From positions 248,001-312,000 of the forward strand of contig NZ_JAHWDP010000003.1 in assembly GCF_019312585.1 (NCBI RefSeq): a DNA stretch of 64,000 nt, in the 5' to 3' direction. This stretch comes from Halomarinibacterium sedimenti (GTDB lineage Bacteria; Bacteroidota; Bacteroidia; Flavobacteriales; Flavobacteriaceae). How positions within the stretch are numbered: the stretch's first letter is position 1; every line of letters starts with the position of its first letter. The position numbers were made by a program, and so were the translations under genes. The notes under the pieces were generated by a model that was given only the letters and a program-made list of their open reading frames with translations, searched no databases and was not told where the DNA came from. Below, one piece after another: positions 17,461 through 26,306 of this stretch.

Positions 17461-18414
17461 ATGAATCTATCTATTGTCATTCCGCTTTTAAACGAAGCAG
17501 AATCTCTTTACGAATTACACCATTGGATTGCAGAAGTCATGCAGTCCAATGGTTTTTCTTATGAAATTCTTTTTATAGATGACGGAAGTACCGATGGTTC
17601 ATGGGAAGTCATTGAAGCACTTCAACAAAAAGACTCAAATGTAAAAGGAATTCGTTTCTTAAAAAACTTCGGAAAATCGCAAGCACTTCACGCTGGTTTT
17701 GCTCGTACACAAGGCGATGTAGTCATTACCATGGATGCCGATTTACAAGACAACCCTGAAGAAATTCCAGAATTATACCAAATGATTATGGAGGAAGGAT
17801 ACGATCTTGTATCGGGATGGAAAAAGAAACGATTCGACTCTGTGATTGGGAAAAACCTACCCTCAAAACTATTCAACTTTGCTGCTAGAAAAACATCGGG
17901 AGTTAAACTCAACGACTTTAATTGTGGTTTAAAAGCATATAAAAGTGAAGTTGTAAAAACGGTTGAAGTTACTGGCGAAATGCACCGTTACATTCCTGTA
18001 TTAGCCAAAAATGAAGGCTTTGGCAATATTGGAGAAAAAGTGGTGCAACATCAAGCTAGAAAATACGGTAGCACCAAATTTGGAATGGAACGCTTTATTA
18101 GGGGATTTCTAGATTTAATTACCATTTGGTTTCTTTCAAAGTTTGGTAAACGTCCCATGCATCTATTTGGCGCCTGGGGAGCCCTTATGCTTATCATTGG
18201 GTTTTGCTTTGCATTGTATCTAGGGATTGACAAGCTATTTATTAATACTTCGGGTAGATTATTAACCGAGCGCCCACAATTTTATATCGCCCTAGTTGCT
18301 ATGATTCTTGGGAGTCAGTTTTTTGTGGCAGGATTTTTAGGCGAATTAATCCTTCGAAACAAAAAGCAGGCAAAAAACTACCATATTAAAGAAGTGCTAA
18401 ACTTAAAAGAATAA
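17461..18414 (+). CDS. Family 2 glycosyltransferase (GtrB/ArnC/DPM1-like)
   Basis: 317 aa. The N-terminal GT-A domain has LSIVIPLLNEAESL, FIDDGSTDGSWEV and the metal-binding MDADLQDNPEEIP. Two C-terminal membrane helices (about residues 232-255 and 268-292) match polyprenyl-phosphate glycosyltransferases such as GtrB, ArnC and DPM1. It probably moves a sugar from a nucleotide donor to a lipid carrier at the inner membrane. It follows DUF4199 by 12 nt and precedes a phosphosugar mutase. Confidence 0.92.
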   Translation: MNLSIVIPLLNEAESLYELHHWIAEVMQSNGFSYEILFIDDGSTDGSWEVIEALQQKDSNVKGIRFLKNFGKSQALHAGFARTQGDVVITMDADLQDNPEEIPELYQMIMEEGYDLVSGWKKKRFDSVIGKNLPSKLFNFAARKTSGVKLNDFNCGLKAYKSEVVKTVEVTGEMHRYIPVLAKNEGFGNIGEKVVQHQARKYGSTKFGMERFIRGFLDLITIWFLSKFGKRPMHLFGAWGALMLIIGFCFALYLGIDKLFINTSGRLLTERPQFYIALVAMILGSQFFVAGFLGELILRNKKQAKNYHIKEVLNLKE

Positions 18415-18427
18415 CGGTAATAATCGC

Positions 18428-18435
18428 TATTTTTG
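18428..18435 (+). promoter_or_regulatory. -7 promoter element TATTTTTG
   Basis: Matches TAnnTTTG 28 nt before the ATG of the phosphosugar mutase at 18464. No clear -33 element. Confidence 0.5.
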
Positions 18436-18463
18436 CACTTTCTTATCGAGAATAATTCAACGA

Positions 18464-20167
18464 ATGAGATACATCGATCCCATTATTTTAGAAAAAGCCA
18501 ATACATGGCTCACTCCTACTTTTGACACGGAGACTCAGCATACCATCAAAGAGCTTATAGCCTACGATTCTGAAACTCTTGAAGACAGTTTCTATAAAAA
18601 TTTAGAGTTTGGAACGGGTGGAATGCGCGGCATTATGGGAGTTGGCGACAATAGAATTAATAAATACACCCTCGGAAAAAACACCCAAGGACTTTCAAAT
18701 TATCTAAAAAAATCTTTTCCTTCTGAAGACCTAAAAATTGCCATTGCATACGATTGTAGACACAATAGTAAAGAATTGGCCAAAGTGGTTTCCGATGTTT
18801 TTTCAGCAAATAGAATTAAGGTATTTCTCTTTTCAGACTTACGTCCTACACCAGAACTTTCCTTTGCCGTTCGCTACCTAAATTGTCATTGCGGGATTGT
18901 TTTAACGGCTTCCCACAATCCGCCAGAGTACAATGGGTATAAAGTATATTGGCAAGATGGAGGACAACTTGTTCCCCCACAGGATGAAGCGATTATAGCC
19001 GAAATAAATGCATTGGAATATGCAGATATTAAATTTGAAGCTAACGAAGAGTTCATTCAATTTATAGATGAGGAGGTAGATGCTCCCTTTTCTGAAGCTT
19101 CCTTAAAAAATGGAAGCTTTCATACCTCAAAAGAGGCAAAAGACAACTTAAAAATAGTTTTCACCTCCCTTCATGGTACCTCCATTACCATGATTCCTCG
19201 AGTGCTTGAAAAAGCTGGATATAAAAACCTTTCCATAGTTGAAGCACAAGCAGAACCTAATGGCGATTTTCCAACCGTTGTTTCACCCAACCCTGAAGAG
19301 CCCGAAGCATTAAAAATGGCTCTGGAATTAGCTGAAAAAGAAAAAGCAGATATCGTAATTGGTACCGATCCAGATTGCGACCGATTGGGAATTGCAGTAC
19401 GAAATCCACAAGGCACAATGGTTTTATTAAATGGCAACCAAGCCATGATAATAAAAACACATTTTTTGTTGGAACAATGGAAAAAGGCTGGAAAACTCAA
19501 TGGAAAGCAATTTGTAGGTTCTACCATCGTCTCCACTCCTATGATTCAAAAAATTGTGGAAGCCTTTGGCGTAACCTATATGGAAGGCCTTACAGGGTTT
19601 AAATGGATTGCAAAAATGATTAAGGATTTTCCAGAACTTACTCTTATTGGTGGGGGTGAAGAAAGTTTCGGGTATATGGTGGGAGATTTTGTTCGGGATA
19701 AGGATGCCGTGACCGCTACCCTACTTAGTTGTGAAATTGCAGCCCAAAAGAAAGCCGAAGGAAGCAGTATTTATATGTATCTTCAAGAAATTTATAAGGA
19801 GTTTGGGCATTACCAGGAAAAATTAATTTCGATGGTAAAGAAAGGAAAAAGTGGCGCTGAGGAAATACAGGAAATATTGAAAACCTACCGCAACAATCCA
19901 CCCACTGAAATTGCAGGAAGTAGCGTTATATGTATTGAAGACTACAAAACGAGTCTTTCGAAAAACCTTTTAAACGGTTCGAGTTCTGCCATACAAATTC
20001 CAAAATCGAATGTCCTTATATTTTACACTGAGGATGGAAGCAAAATCGCAGTACGCCCCAGTGGCACCGAACCAAAAATAAAATTTTACATCAGCGTTAA
20101 CGGCAAAAATGAAGAGGGTCTTCAGGAAAAAATAGCCGCTATCATTCAAGATTTGAACATCCATTAA
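18464..20167 (+). CDS. Phospho-sugar mutase (phosphoglucomutase/phosphomannomutase)
   Basis: 567 aa, alpha-D-phosphohexomutase superfamily. The phosphoserine loop is in VLTASHNPPEYNGYKVYW. The metal loop is GTDPDCDRLG. The sugar-binding loop is GGGEESFGY, and the C-terminal phosphate loop is RPSGTEPKIKFY. Length and the GTGGMRGIMGVG start fit the PgcA-like two-substrate mutases that interconvert hexose 1- and 6-phosphates. Its stop shares one base with the start of the ABC transporter gene (TAATG), so the two are coupled. Confidence 0.93.
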   Translation: MRYIDPIILEKANTWLTPTFDTETQHTIKELIAYDSETLEDSFYKNLEFGTGGMRGIMGVGDNRINKYTLGKNTQGLSNYLKKSFPSEDLKIAIAYDCRHNSKELAKVVSDVFSANRIKVFLFSDLRPTPELSFAVRYLNCHCGIVLTASHNPPEYNGYKVYWQDGGQLVPPQDEAIIAEINALEYADIKFEANEEFIQFIDEEVDAPFSEASLKNGSFHTSKEAKDNLKIVFTSLHGTSITMIPRVLEKAGYKNLSIVEAQAEPNGDFPTVVSPNPEEPEALKMALELAEKEKADIVIGTDPDCDRLGIAVRNPQGTMVLLNGNQAMIIKTHFLLEQWKKAGKLNGKQFVGSTIVSTPMIQKIVEAFGVTYMEGLTGFKWIAKMIKDFPELTLIGGGEESFGYMVGDFVRDKDAVTATLLSCEIAAQKKAEGSSIYMYLQEIYKEFGHYQEKLISMVKKGKSGAEEIQEILKTYRNNPPTEIAGSSVICIEDYKTSLSKNLLNGSSSAIQIPKSNVLIFYTEDGSKIAVRPSGTEPKIKFYISVNGKNEEGLQEKIAAIIQDLNIH

Positions 20168-21990
20168 TGAACTATTTCAAAAAAATTATCCGTTATGCCC
20201 TTCCGTACAAAAAGTATGGAATTCTAAACATTATCTGTAATATTTTTTATGCTTTGTTTGGGACACTTGCGATGCTTTCGTTGTTTCCCATGCTACGCGT
20301 ATTGTTCAATAAAACGGAACAACTTACGGTAGAACCAGAATTTACTGGGCTTAAAAACATAGGTAGGTTTGTGGAAGACTATCTAAATTACTTTGTAACT
20401 CAAAGAGCTAATGAAGGAGCTGGAGACGCGCTACTCTTTATGATTATTTTGGTGATAAGCACCTTTTTAATAAAAAACATTTTTGGTTATTTATCTATGT
20501 ATTTTATTACGTTTCTTAGAAACGGTATCATAAAGGACATACGAAACGATTTGTACAAAAAGACACTCGTACTACCCATTTCCTTCTTTTCTGAAAAACA
20601 AAAAGGAGATACCATGTCGCGAATTACAAGTGATGTTAATGAAATTCAAAGTTCATTTCTTTCCATATTAGAAATGTTTATAAAGGAGCCACTAACGATT
20701 CTTTTTGCGCTCGTCACGATGATTATCATTAGCCCACAATTAACGCTATTTGTATTCATATTTATTCCCATTTCTGGATATCTAATTACAAGGGTGGGAA
20801 AAAGCTTAAAAAGTAAATCGGATAGAGTTCAAAAAGAACAAGGTGTCTTTCTTTCTATTTTGGAAGAAACCTTAGGCGGACTTAAAATCATAAAAGGATT
20901 TAATGCTGAGCCTATTTTCAATGATAAATTTAAGCATACTACCGATAGGTTATTCAAATTTTCGAATTCCTTATTAAATCGTCAAAACTTAGCTGTACCC
21001 GTTAGTGAGTTTTTAGGAATATCTGTGATAGCCATTATTCTTTGGTATGGTGGTAGAATGGTTCTTGTACAAGGAACGCTTGATACAGAATTATTTTTAG
21101 TGTACATGCTTCTAGCCTATCAAATTTTGGATCCAGCAAAATCCATTAGCAAAGCGAGTTATAGTGTTAAAAAAGGAAATGCTGCTGCCGAAAGAATTTT
21201 GGAGATTTTAGAAACAGAATCTACTATTAAGGATGAGCCTGGTGCTATTGAAAAAGAAGGTTTTACAGATGAGATAAGTATTGAAAATATATCTTTTAGA
21301 TATGAAAAAGAATGGGTTTTAAAAGACTTTTCATTAAAAGTACCTAAAGGACATACGGTTGCCCTTGTAGGTCAAAGTGGAAGTGGTAAGAGTACTATAG
21401 CCAATCTGTTGACTCGTTTTTATGATGTAAACATGGGTGAAATAAAAGTAGATGGAATGGGAATAAAAAATATTTCATTAAGATCACTACGCGGATTAAT
21501 GGGACTAGTTACTCAAGACTCTATTCTATTTAACGATACGGTTAAAGGAAACCTTCTTGTTGCTAATAAAGAAGCTACGGATGAAGAAATTATAGACGCA
21601 TTAAAAGTAGCGAATGCTTGGGAGTTTGTAGAAACCTTACCCGATGGCATCAATACTAATATTGGCGATAGTGGCAATAAATTAAGTGGGGGTCAAAAAC
21701 AACGTTTAAGCATTGCCCGTGCAGTTTTAAAGAACCCACCTATTATGATTTTGGACGAAGCAACTTCGGCGCTCGATACAGAAAGTGAGAGACTCGTACA
21801 AGATGCATTAGAAAACATGATGAAGAATAGAACTTCCGTCGTAATTGCGCACAGACTATCTACAATTCAAAATGCTGATACTATCGTAGTACTTTCGAAA
21901 GGAAAAATAGTAGAGCAAGGAAAGCATATAGATCTTCTTCAGAAAAAGGGAACTTATTACAGTCTCGTAGAAATGCAATCGTTGGTATAA
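20167..21990 (+). CDS. MsbA-like ABC exporter (fused permease and ATPase)
   Basis: 607 aa. Six membrane helices occupy about residues 1-330. The nucleotide-binding domain has Walker A GQSGSGKST, signature LSGGQKQR, Walker B IMILDEATSALD and the H-loop AHRLST. It is a homodimeric type IV exporter. Lipid A/MsbA-like and drug exporters look alike, so the substrate is open; the upstream sugar genes make an envelope lipid or glycolipid plausible. The gene overlaps the mutase by one base. Confidence 0.93.
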   Translation: MNYFKKIIRYALPYKKYGILNIICNIFYALFGTLAMLSLFPMLRVLFNKTEQLTVEPEFTGLKNIGRFVEDYLNYFVTQRANEGAGDALLFMIILVISTFLIKNIFGYLSMYFITFLRNGIIKDIRNDLYKKTLVLPISFFSEKQKGDTMSRITSDVNEIQSSFLSILEMFIKEPLTILFALVTMIIISPQLTLFVFIFIPISGYLITRVGKSLKSKSDRVQKEQGVFLSILEETLGGLKIIKGFNAEPIFNDKFKHTTDRLFKFSNSLLNRQNLAVPVSEFLGISVIAIILWYGGRMVLVQGTLDTELFLVYMLLAYQILDPAKSISKASYSVKKGNAAAERILEILETESTIKDEPGAIEKEGFTDEISIENISFRYEKEWVLKDFSLKVPKGHTVALVGQSGSGKSTIANLLTRFYDVNMGEIKVDGMGIKNISLRSLRGLMGLVTQDSILFNDTVKGNLLVANKEATDEEIIDALKVANAWEFVETLPDGINTNIGDSGNKLSGGQKQRLSIARAVLKNPPIMILDEATSALDTESERLVQDALENMMKNRTSVVIAHRLSTIQNADTIVVLSKGKIVEQGKHIDLLQKKGTYYSLVEMQSLV

Positions 21991-22079
21991 AAAAAAGAAG
22001 CAGTTGGGGCACTGCTTCTCTTTTTTTGAGACCCATCGCATTTGGGGCTTGCGATGAATCAAATTCATAACATAAATAG
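21989..22079 (-). ncRNA. Candidate small RNA A with C-rich hairpin loops
   Basis: A minus-strand unit of about 90 nt lies downstream of a perfect promoter. It holds two stem-loops. The first (22060-22030) has an 11-bp stem whose two G-U pairs form only in the minus-strand RNA, with loop AGCCCCAAA. The second (22020-21996) has a 9-bp stem AGAAGCAGT / ACTGCTTCT with loop GCCCCA and an eight-T tail, a terminator. No open reading frame explains it. The strand-specific G-U pairs and the promoter favour the minus strand. Family unknown; expression is inferred. Confidence 0.6.
21996..22027 (+). terminator. Bidirectional terminator after the ABC exporter
   Basis: GAAGCAGT / ACTGCTTC stem around TGGGGC, followed by seven T on the plus strand. 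The same stem ends candidate RNA A on the minus strand, where an eight-T run follows. Confidence 0.85.
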
Positions 22080-22083
22080 ATTT

Positions 22084-22114
22084 CAAATATACATGTAAAT
22101 TTTATTTATCCAAA
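22084..22114 (-). promoter_or_regulatory. Consensus promoter of candidate small RNA A
   Basis: Minus strand TTTG (22114-22111), exactly 19 nt, then TATATTTG (22091-22084): a perfect TTTG-N19-TAnnTTTG promoter. It points at the hairpin pair and at no protein gene on this strand. Predicted start near 22079. Confidence 0.8.
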
Positions 22115-22215
22115 TTTTATTTTGCATTTTATCTACCATATATGTATTTCATCGATGTTTTTGATTTTTTTTGACATATTTTTCTTACTTATAGATGGTA
22201 TTTCTTGAAAAATTA

Positions 22216-22312
22216 TAAGTTGAAAAAAAACGGGCCAGCCCCCGCTTAGGCCCGTTTAATGCAGTTCTTGATACAGTTGGGGCTGATATAAGAACCTATA
22301 CATAAGAAGTAT
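22216..22312 (-). ncRNA. Candidate small RNA B with C-rich loop and strong terminator
   Basis: About 95 nt on the minus strand. A stem-loop (22297-22263: outer stem GTTCTT / AAGAAC, inner CAG / CTG, loop CCCCAA) is followed by a strong terminator (22257-22223: AAACGGGCC / GGCCCGTTT with inner AGC / GCT, loop GGGG) and eight T. The loop CCCC and terminator loop GGGG could pair. The promoter is less clear than for RNA A: TAAATTTA lies near 22315-22322, with a T-rich stretch at the -33 place. The architecture copies RNA A. Confidence 0.5.
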
Positions 22313-22469
22313 GGTGTAAATTTAGTAAATATTTTCCTACAAAAAAATATTTTATGTATTTAATCTAAAAAAATAGACATTTTGTCGATTTATTTCCCTT
22401 ATTAAAAAAATATAATACCTTTAATTAAACTATTATACACTTAAAAAGTCCAACATAAAAGCACGTTAA

Positions 22470-23021
22470 TTGGTAGAAGAACAATCCTTAGTAACTGCAT
22501 TAAAGTCTCAAGATCAAAGAGAAAAAGCCTTTAGGGAGTTAATAACCACCTATAAGGAACGTTTGTATTGGCATATAAGAAAGATTGTTCTAAATCATGA
22601 TGATGCCGATGACGTACTTCAAAATACGTTCATAAAAGTTTTTAGAAATATTGATAAATTTCAAGGGGAAAGCAAACTTTATACTTGGATGTATCGCATA
22701 GCCACCAATGAATCCATTACATTTATTAACAAAAAGGCCAAAAAATTACAAGTAACTTCGGAAGAAGTGCAACAAGCTGCACTATCCAATTTAAAAGAAG
22801 ATGTCTATTTTGAAGGGAATGAAATTCAGTTAAAATTACAAAGAGCCATTGCTTCGCTTCCACAAAAGCAACAGTTGGTCTTTAATATGAAATATTTTGA
22901 TGATATAAAGTATGAAGAACTTTCAACAATTTTAGATACCTCTGTAGGTGGATTAAAAAGCAGTTATCATATTGCAGTTAAAAAAATCACTACCTTTTTA
23001 GAGAATGATGAAACCTTTTAA
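22470..23021 (+). CDS. ECF-type RNA polymerase sigma factor
   Basis: 183 aa. Sigma region 2 (DDADDVLQNTFIKVFRNIDKF) and region 4 (LPQKQQLVFNMKYFDDIKYEELSTILDTSVGGLKSSYH) are complete; the total length fits the ECF class. A TAA lies directly before the TTG codon at 22470 and no ATG follows before region 2, so translation must begin at TTG or another rare codon. It heads a three-gene unit with a membrane protein and a Spy-like periplasmic protein and is probably part of an envelope-stress circuit. Confidence 0.9.
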   Translation: MVEEQSLVTALKSQDQREKAFRELITTYKERLYWHIRKIVLNHDDADDVLQNTFIKVFRNIDKFQGESKLYTWMYRIATNESITFINKKAKKLQVTSEEVQQAALSNLKEDVYFEGNEIQLKLQRAIASLPQKQQLVFNMKYFDDIKYEELSTILDTSVGGLKSSYHIAVKKITTFLENDETF

Positions 23022-23043
23022 CAAATTGAAAGTCAAATTTTAA

Positions 23044-23538
23044 ATGGAAAACGATAAAAAGAAATACACCTCTGGTTTTAAAGTCCCTAGCTCCTATTTT
23101 GAAGCACTGGACGACAAACTCTTTTCTATTGTTTCTGAAGATAAATTTCCAGAGAATACAGGTTTTAATGTTCCCGAAAATTATTTTGTAACTCTAGAAG
23201 AAAAGATTCTTTCAAAAACTATTCACGAAAAGGAATCTAAGGTGTTCTCCATTTTTAGAAAAAAGAATATTTGGTATGCCACCGGTATTGCAGCAAGTAT
23301 TTTAATACTTCTATTTTTTAATTGGAACAAATCCAATACAAATATTACAAACTGGGAAATAGCCGAAATTGAAACTTACATATATAACAATCTTGATATT
23401 GAAGCTCAAGATGTAGCACAACTATTAAATGAAGAAGACCTCGAAAGTCTTCAATGGGAATCACTTTCAATAACAGAAGAAACAATCGAAAATTATTTAC
23501 TGGACAGTCTTGATGACACTTCACTTTTAATCGAATAA
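23044..23538 (+). CDS. Single-pass membrane protein, probable sigma-factor partner
   Basis: 164 aa with one membrane helix (about residues 76-94). The cytoplasmic N-terminus holds two copies of one short motif: SGFKVPSSYFEALDDKLFS (10-28) and TGFNVPENYFVTLEEKILS (39-57). The periplasmic C-terminus is very acidic (WEIAEIETYIYNN ... LNEEDLESLQW). The topology and position after an ECF sigma gene and before a Spy-like gene suggest an anti-sigma role. No canonical zinc anti-sigma motif is seen. Function is inferred from context. Confidence 0.6.
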   Translation: MENDKKKYTSGFKVPSSYFEALDDKLFSIVSEDKFPENTGFNVPENYFVTLEEKILSKTIHEKESKVFSIFRKKNIWYATGIAASILILLFFNWNKSNTNITNWEIAEIETYIYNNLDIEAQDVAQLLNEEDLESLQWESLSITEETIENYLLDSLDDTSLLIE

Positions 23539-23539
23539 A

Positions 23540-23971
23540 ATGAAACATATTCTTATCCTTTTTTTATTAATCGCAACAACAGCCTCAGCCCAAAGAGGCG
23601 ATAAAATAAAAGCGTATAAAACTGCTTTTATAACAGAGTCATTGGAATTAACTTCTGATGAAGCCGAAAAATTCTGGCCTATCTATAATGCTCATGAAGA
23701 GAAATTAAGAACTCTTAGAAAGCAAGAACGCAAAGAAATTTTTGAAACCATAAAAGGTGATTTTAATTCCCTCTCGGACGCCGAAGCAAATGCCTTACTT
23801 GAAAAAGCAATCAGTTTAAAAGAAAAGGAATTTTTATATCAAAAAGAATTGGTTCAAAATTTAAAAGGAATTTTACCCGCTAAAAAAATTCTGAAGCTAA
23901 AACGCGCCGAAGAAGAATTTAAACGAACCCTCTTAAACAAAATGAAGAACAGGCGCGGTGAAAGGCCCTAA
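23540..23971 (+). CDS. Spy/CpxP-like periplasmic protein
   Basis: 143 aa with a signal peptide (MKHILILFLLIATTASAQ). The mature protein is all helical and highly charged. ITESLELTSDEAEKFWPIYNAHEEKLRTL echoes the LTxxQ-type repeats of Spy/CpxP chaperone-like stress sensors. It starts 2 nt after the membrane protein gene. In Bacteroidetes such proteins are annotated as sensors of ECF sigma factors. A role in binding unfolded envelope proteins is inferred. Confidence 0.7.
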   Translation: MKHILILFLLIATTASAQRGDKIKAYKTAFITESLELTSDEAEKFWPIYNAHEEKLRTLRKQERKEIFETIKGDFNSLSDAEANALLEKAISLKEKEFLYQKELVQNLKGILPAKKILKLKRAEEEFKRTLLNKMKNRRGERP

Positions 23972-23974
23972 TAT

Positions 23975-25012
23975 CTATTGAAATTTAAGTTTTACTATTC
24001 GGTTTTGCCCACTCCCAAAGGCAATTGAATCATTTACAAACTCAATAGCATATAATCCTTCTTTTGACAGTTCTTTCCAAGAATTACCAGCATCATGGCT
24101 ATATGATATCCCTGGAGAACCTACAGCTACCATCCCATTTCCATTGGAGTTTGGCACAAAAGCCACCGAAGACCGATATCCAGGTCCCTGCCCATTCGCC
24201 ATAAGTTTCCAAGTTTTACCTCCATCTCTAGTGATAGCTTTATTGCCTTCATTAAAAGATTTATTTTCCCAATCACCTCCAAAAATAACCCCTATTTCTT
24301 CATTATAAAACCGAATTGAATATATCCCCGTCATTGGCTTTCCTTGTAAAATAGGAGTATTGTATACTTTCCAAGTAGTTCCTTTATCCGCCGAATGAAA
24401 AACCCTTGCACGTTTCCCTCCAGAAGCAATCCAAACATGATTCCCGTAAATGGCAATATTTGTATTACTTGCCGCAAAGCCTGCTTCACCTTCTTCAGTT
24501 TTTGGTAATTGAGAACAATCTACTTTACTCCAAGAATTACCACCATCTCTAGTAATTAGTATCGATAAGCAATCTTGTGTGGGATCACCCATGGCGATGC
24601 CTTCTTTGTTATTCCAAAAAGCCAAGGAATCGTAAAACACCTTTTCTCCTATTTCTACATATACTTCTTCAATGTTTGTAGCTTCGTTGCCATTAAATCC
24701 AATTTTGTACAACACCGCAGGGTTAGCAATACTTAAGACAAATACATTTTCTTTTGTAGCGGCCAATGCTCTAAAGTGAAGCAAAGAATCTTCATATTTA
24801 ATGGTAGCCAATTTTGGTATATTTCTGTCGATTAACCCCACCATTCCCTTATTTGCAGCAAACCAAACACGATTTTCATTTAATGGAGCAATGGCCCGTA
24901 TACTTAAACTATCAGTAAAAATAGTTTCAATTTCAACGCTGTCAAACGATTTGCTTTTTTTAGAACAAGAAATTAATAAAAGGGTAATTAATACTACGGA
25001 AATAAGTTTCAT
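23975..25012 (-). CDS. BNR/YCF48-like beta-propeller lipoprotein
   Basis: 345 aa. A lipobox (LLISC, Cys16) follows the signal peptide. Asp-box (BNR) signatures repeat along the chain: TRDGGNSW, SADKGTTW, TRDGGKTW and SHDAGNSW, spaced as propeller blades. It resembles plant photosystem assembly factor YCF48-like and sialidase-type propellers, which bind partners rather than catalyse. It converges with the Spy-like gene with a 3-nt gap. Partner unknown. Confidence 0.82.
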   Translation of the reverse strand: MKLISVVLITLLLISCSKKSKSFDSVEIETIFTDSLSIRAIAPLNENRVWFAANKGMVGLIDRNIPKLATIKYEDSLLHFRALAATKENVFVLSIANPAVLYKIGFNGNEATNIEEVYVEIGEKVFYDSLAFWNNKEGIAMGDPTQDCLSILITRDGGNSWSKVDCSQLPKTEEGEAGFAASNTNIAIYGNHVWIASGGKRARVFHSADKGTTWKVYNTPILQGKPMTGIYSIRFYNEEIGVIFGGDWENKSFNEGNKAITRDGGKTWKLMANGQGPGYRSSVAFVPNSNGNGMVAVGSPGISYSHDAGNSWKELSKEGLYAIEFVNDSIAFGSGQNRIVKLKFQ

Positions 25013-25055
25013 TTAAAAAAATTTTAGCAAAAGTAATTAAAGCGAGAAAGAATAC

Positions 25056-25063
25056 TAACTTTG
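25056..25063 (+). promoter_or_regulatory. -7 promoter element TAACTTTG
   Basis: Matches TAnnTTTG 17 nt before the ATG at 25081. It argues for that ATG over the in-frame TTG at 25075. Confidence 0.6.
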
Positions 25064-25080
25064 CAGCCTATAAATTGATT

Positions 25081-26292
25081 ATGAGACTGCACCGAAATTT
25101 GGTATTTGCAACCATCGATTCCCTTCATATTATTTTTAATGAAAAAAAACAGGCCGATAAGGTGTTGAAAAACACTCTAAAGCGTGATAAGCGATGGGGT
25201 TCTCGCGACAGAAGTTTTATTGCTGAAACAACCTACGATATCGTTCGATGGAAGCGATTGTATGCCGAAATTGCTGAAGTAAAAGAGCCTTTCGATAGGG
25301 AAAATCTTTTTAGAATGTTTGTAGTTTGGGCTACCCTCCGTGGCATTAAACTTCCGGACTGGCCTCAGTTTGAAGGAACTCCAACCCGAAAAATTAAAGG
25401 GCGTTTTGATGAACTTTCGAAAGTGAGAAAACTAAGAGAATCTATTCCAGATTGGTTAGATGATTTAGGATTGAAAGAGTTAGGTAAAGACCGTTGGGAA
25501 AAGGAATTAAAACACCTTAATAGCCAAGCAGATGTGGTTTTAAGAGTAAATACCTTAAAAACAAATGTACAACAGCTTCAAAATGCCTTAAGGGATCAAG
25601 AGATTGATACGGAACCTATTTCAGGTTTAGAGAATGCATTGGTTTTAAAAGAACGCGCCAACGTTTTCACTACAGAGCAATTTAAGGAAGGTTGGTTTGA
25701 AGTGCAAGATGCTTCATCGCAACAAGTAGCACATTTATTAGATCCTAAATCTGGGATGCGTGTTGTTGATGCGTGTGCAGGAGCTGGTGGAAAAAGTTTA
25801 CACATTGCCAGCCTTATGGAGAATAAAGGTCAAATAATTGCAATGGACCTTTATGAAAACAAACTAAATGAGCTAAAAAGAAGAGCCCGACGAAATGGAA
25901 TTCACAATCTTGAAACGCGTGTCATTGATTCTTCAAAAGCCATTAAAAAATTAATTGGTAAAGCAGATAAGGTTCTTATTGATGCTCCTTGTACAGGTTT
26001 GGGAGTTTTAAAAAGAAATCCGGATACCAAATGGAAATTACAACCAGAATTTCTTGAAGAAATAAAGAAAACCCAGCAAGAAATTCTTCAATCCTATTCA
26101 AAAATGGTAAAAGAAGAAGGAGAGTTGGTGTATGCCACCTGCTCAATTCTACCATCCGAGAACAATCTTCAAGTAAAAGAGTTTTTAACTTCCGAAAATG
26201 GAAAATCATTTATTTTAGTCAAAGAAGAAACCATCTTCCCTAGTGAATCTGGATATGATGGTTTTTATATGGCACTTCTCAAAAAGAAATAA
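25081..26292 (+). CDS. RsmB-family 16S rRNA cytosine-C5 methyltransferase
   Basis: 403 aa. An N-terminal helical part is followed by the SAM-binding motif DACAGAGGKSLHIASLM and the acidic end of the next strand (AMDLYENK). The catalytic cysteine pair of m5C enzymes is present in DAPCTGLGVLKRNPDTKW and YATCSILPSEN. Family members methylate C967 of 16S rRNA (RsmB), though other targets exist in this group. The ATG at 25081 was preferred because of the promoter spacing. Confidence 0.9.
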   Translation: MRLHRNLVFATIDSLHIIFNEKKQADKVLKNTLKRDKRWGSRDRSFIAETTYDIVRWKRLYAEIAEVKEPFDRENLFRMFVVWATLRGIKLPDWPQFEGTPTRKIKGRFDELSKVRKLRESIPDWLDDLGLKELGKDRWEKELKHLNSQADVVLRVNTLKTNVQQLQNALRDQEIDTEPISGLENALVLKERANVFTTEQFKEGWFEVQDASSQQVAHLLDPKSGMRVVDACAGAGGKSLHIASLMENKGQIIAMDLYENKLNELKRRARRNGIHNLETRVIDSSKAIKKLIGKADKVLIDAPCTGLGVLKRNPDTKWKLQPEFLEEIKKTQQEILQSYSKMVKEEGELVYATCSILPSENNLQVKEFLTSENGKSFILVKEETIFPSESGYDGFYMALLKKK

Positions 26293-26306
26293 CTAATACT
26301 ACTTTA

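Noticed and set aside
21856..22086. Minus-strand 76-codon reading frame across the small RNA A region
   Set aside because: It overlaps the ABC transporter end and the hairpins, has no family-like features, and is explained as chance.
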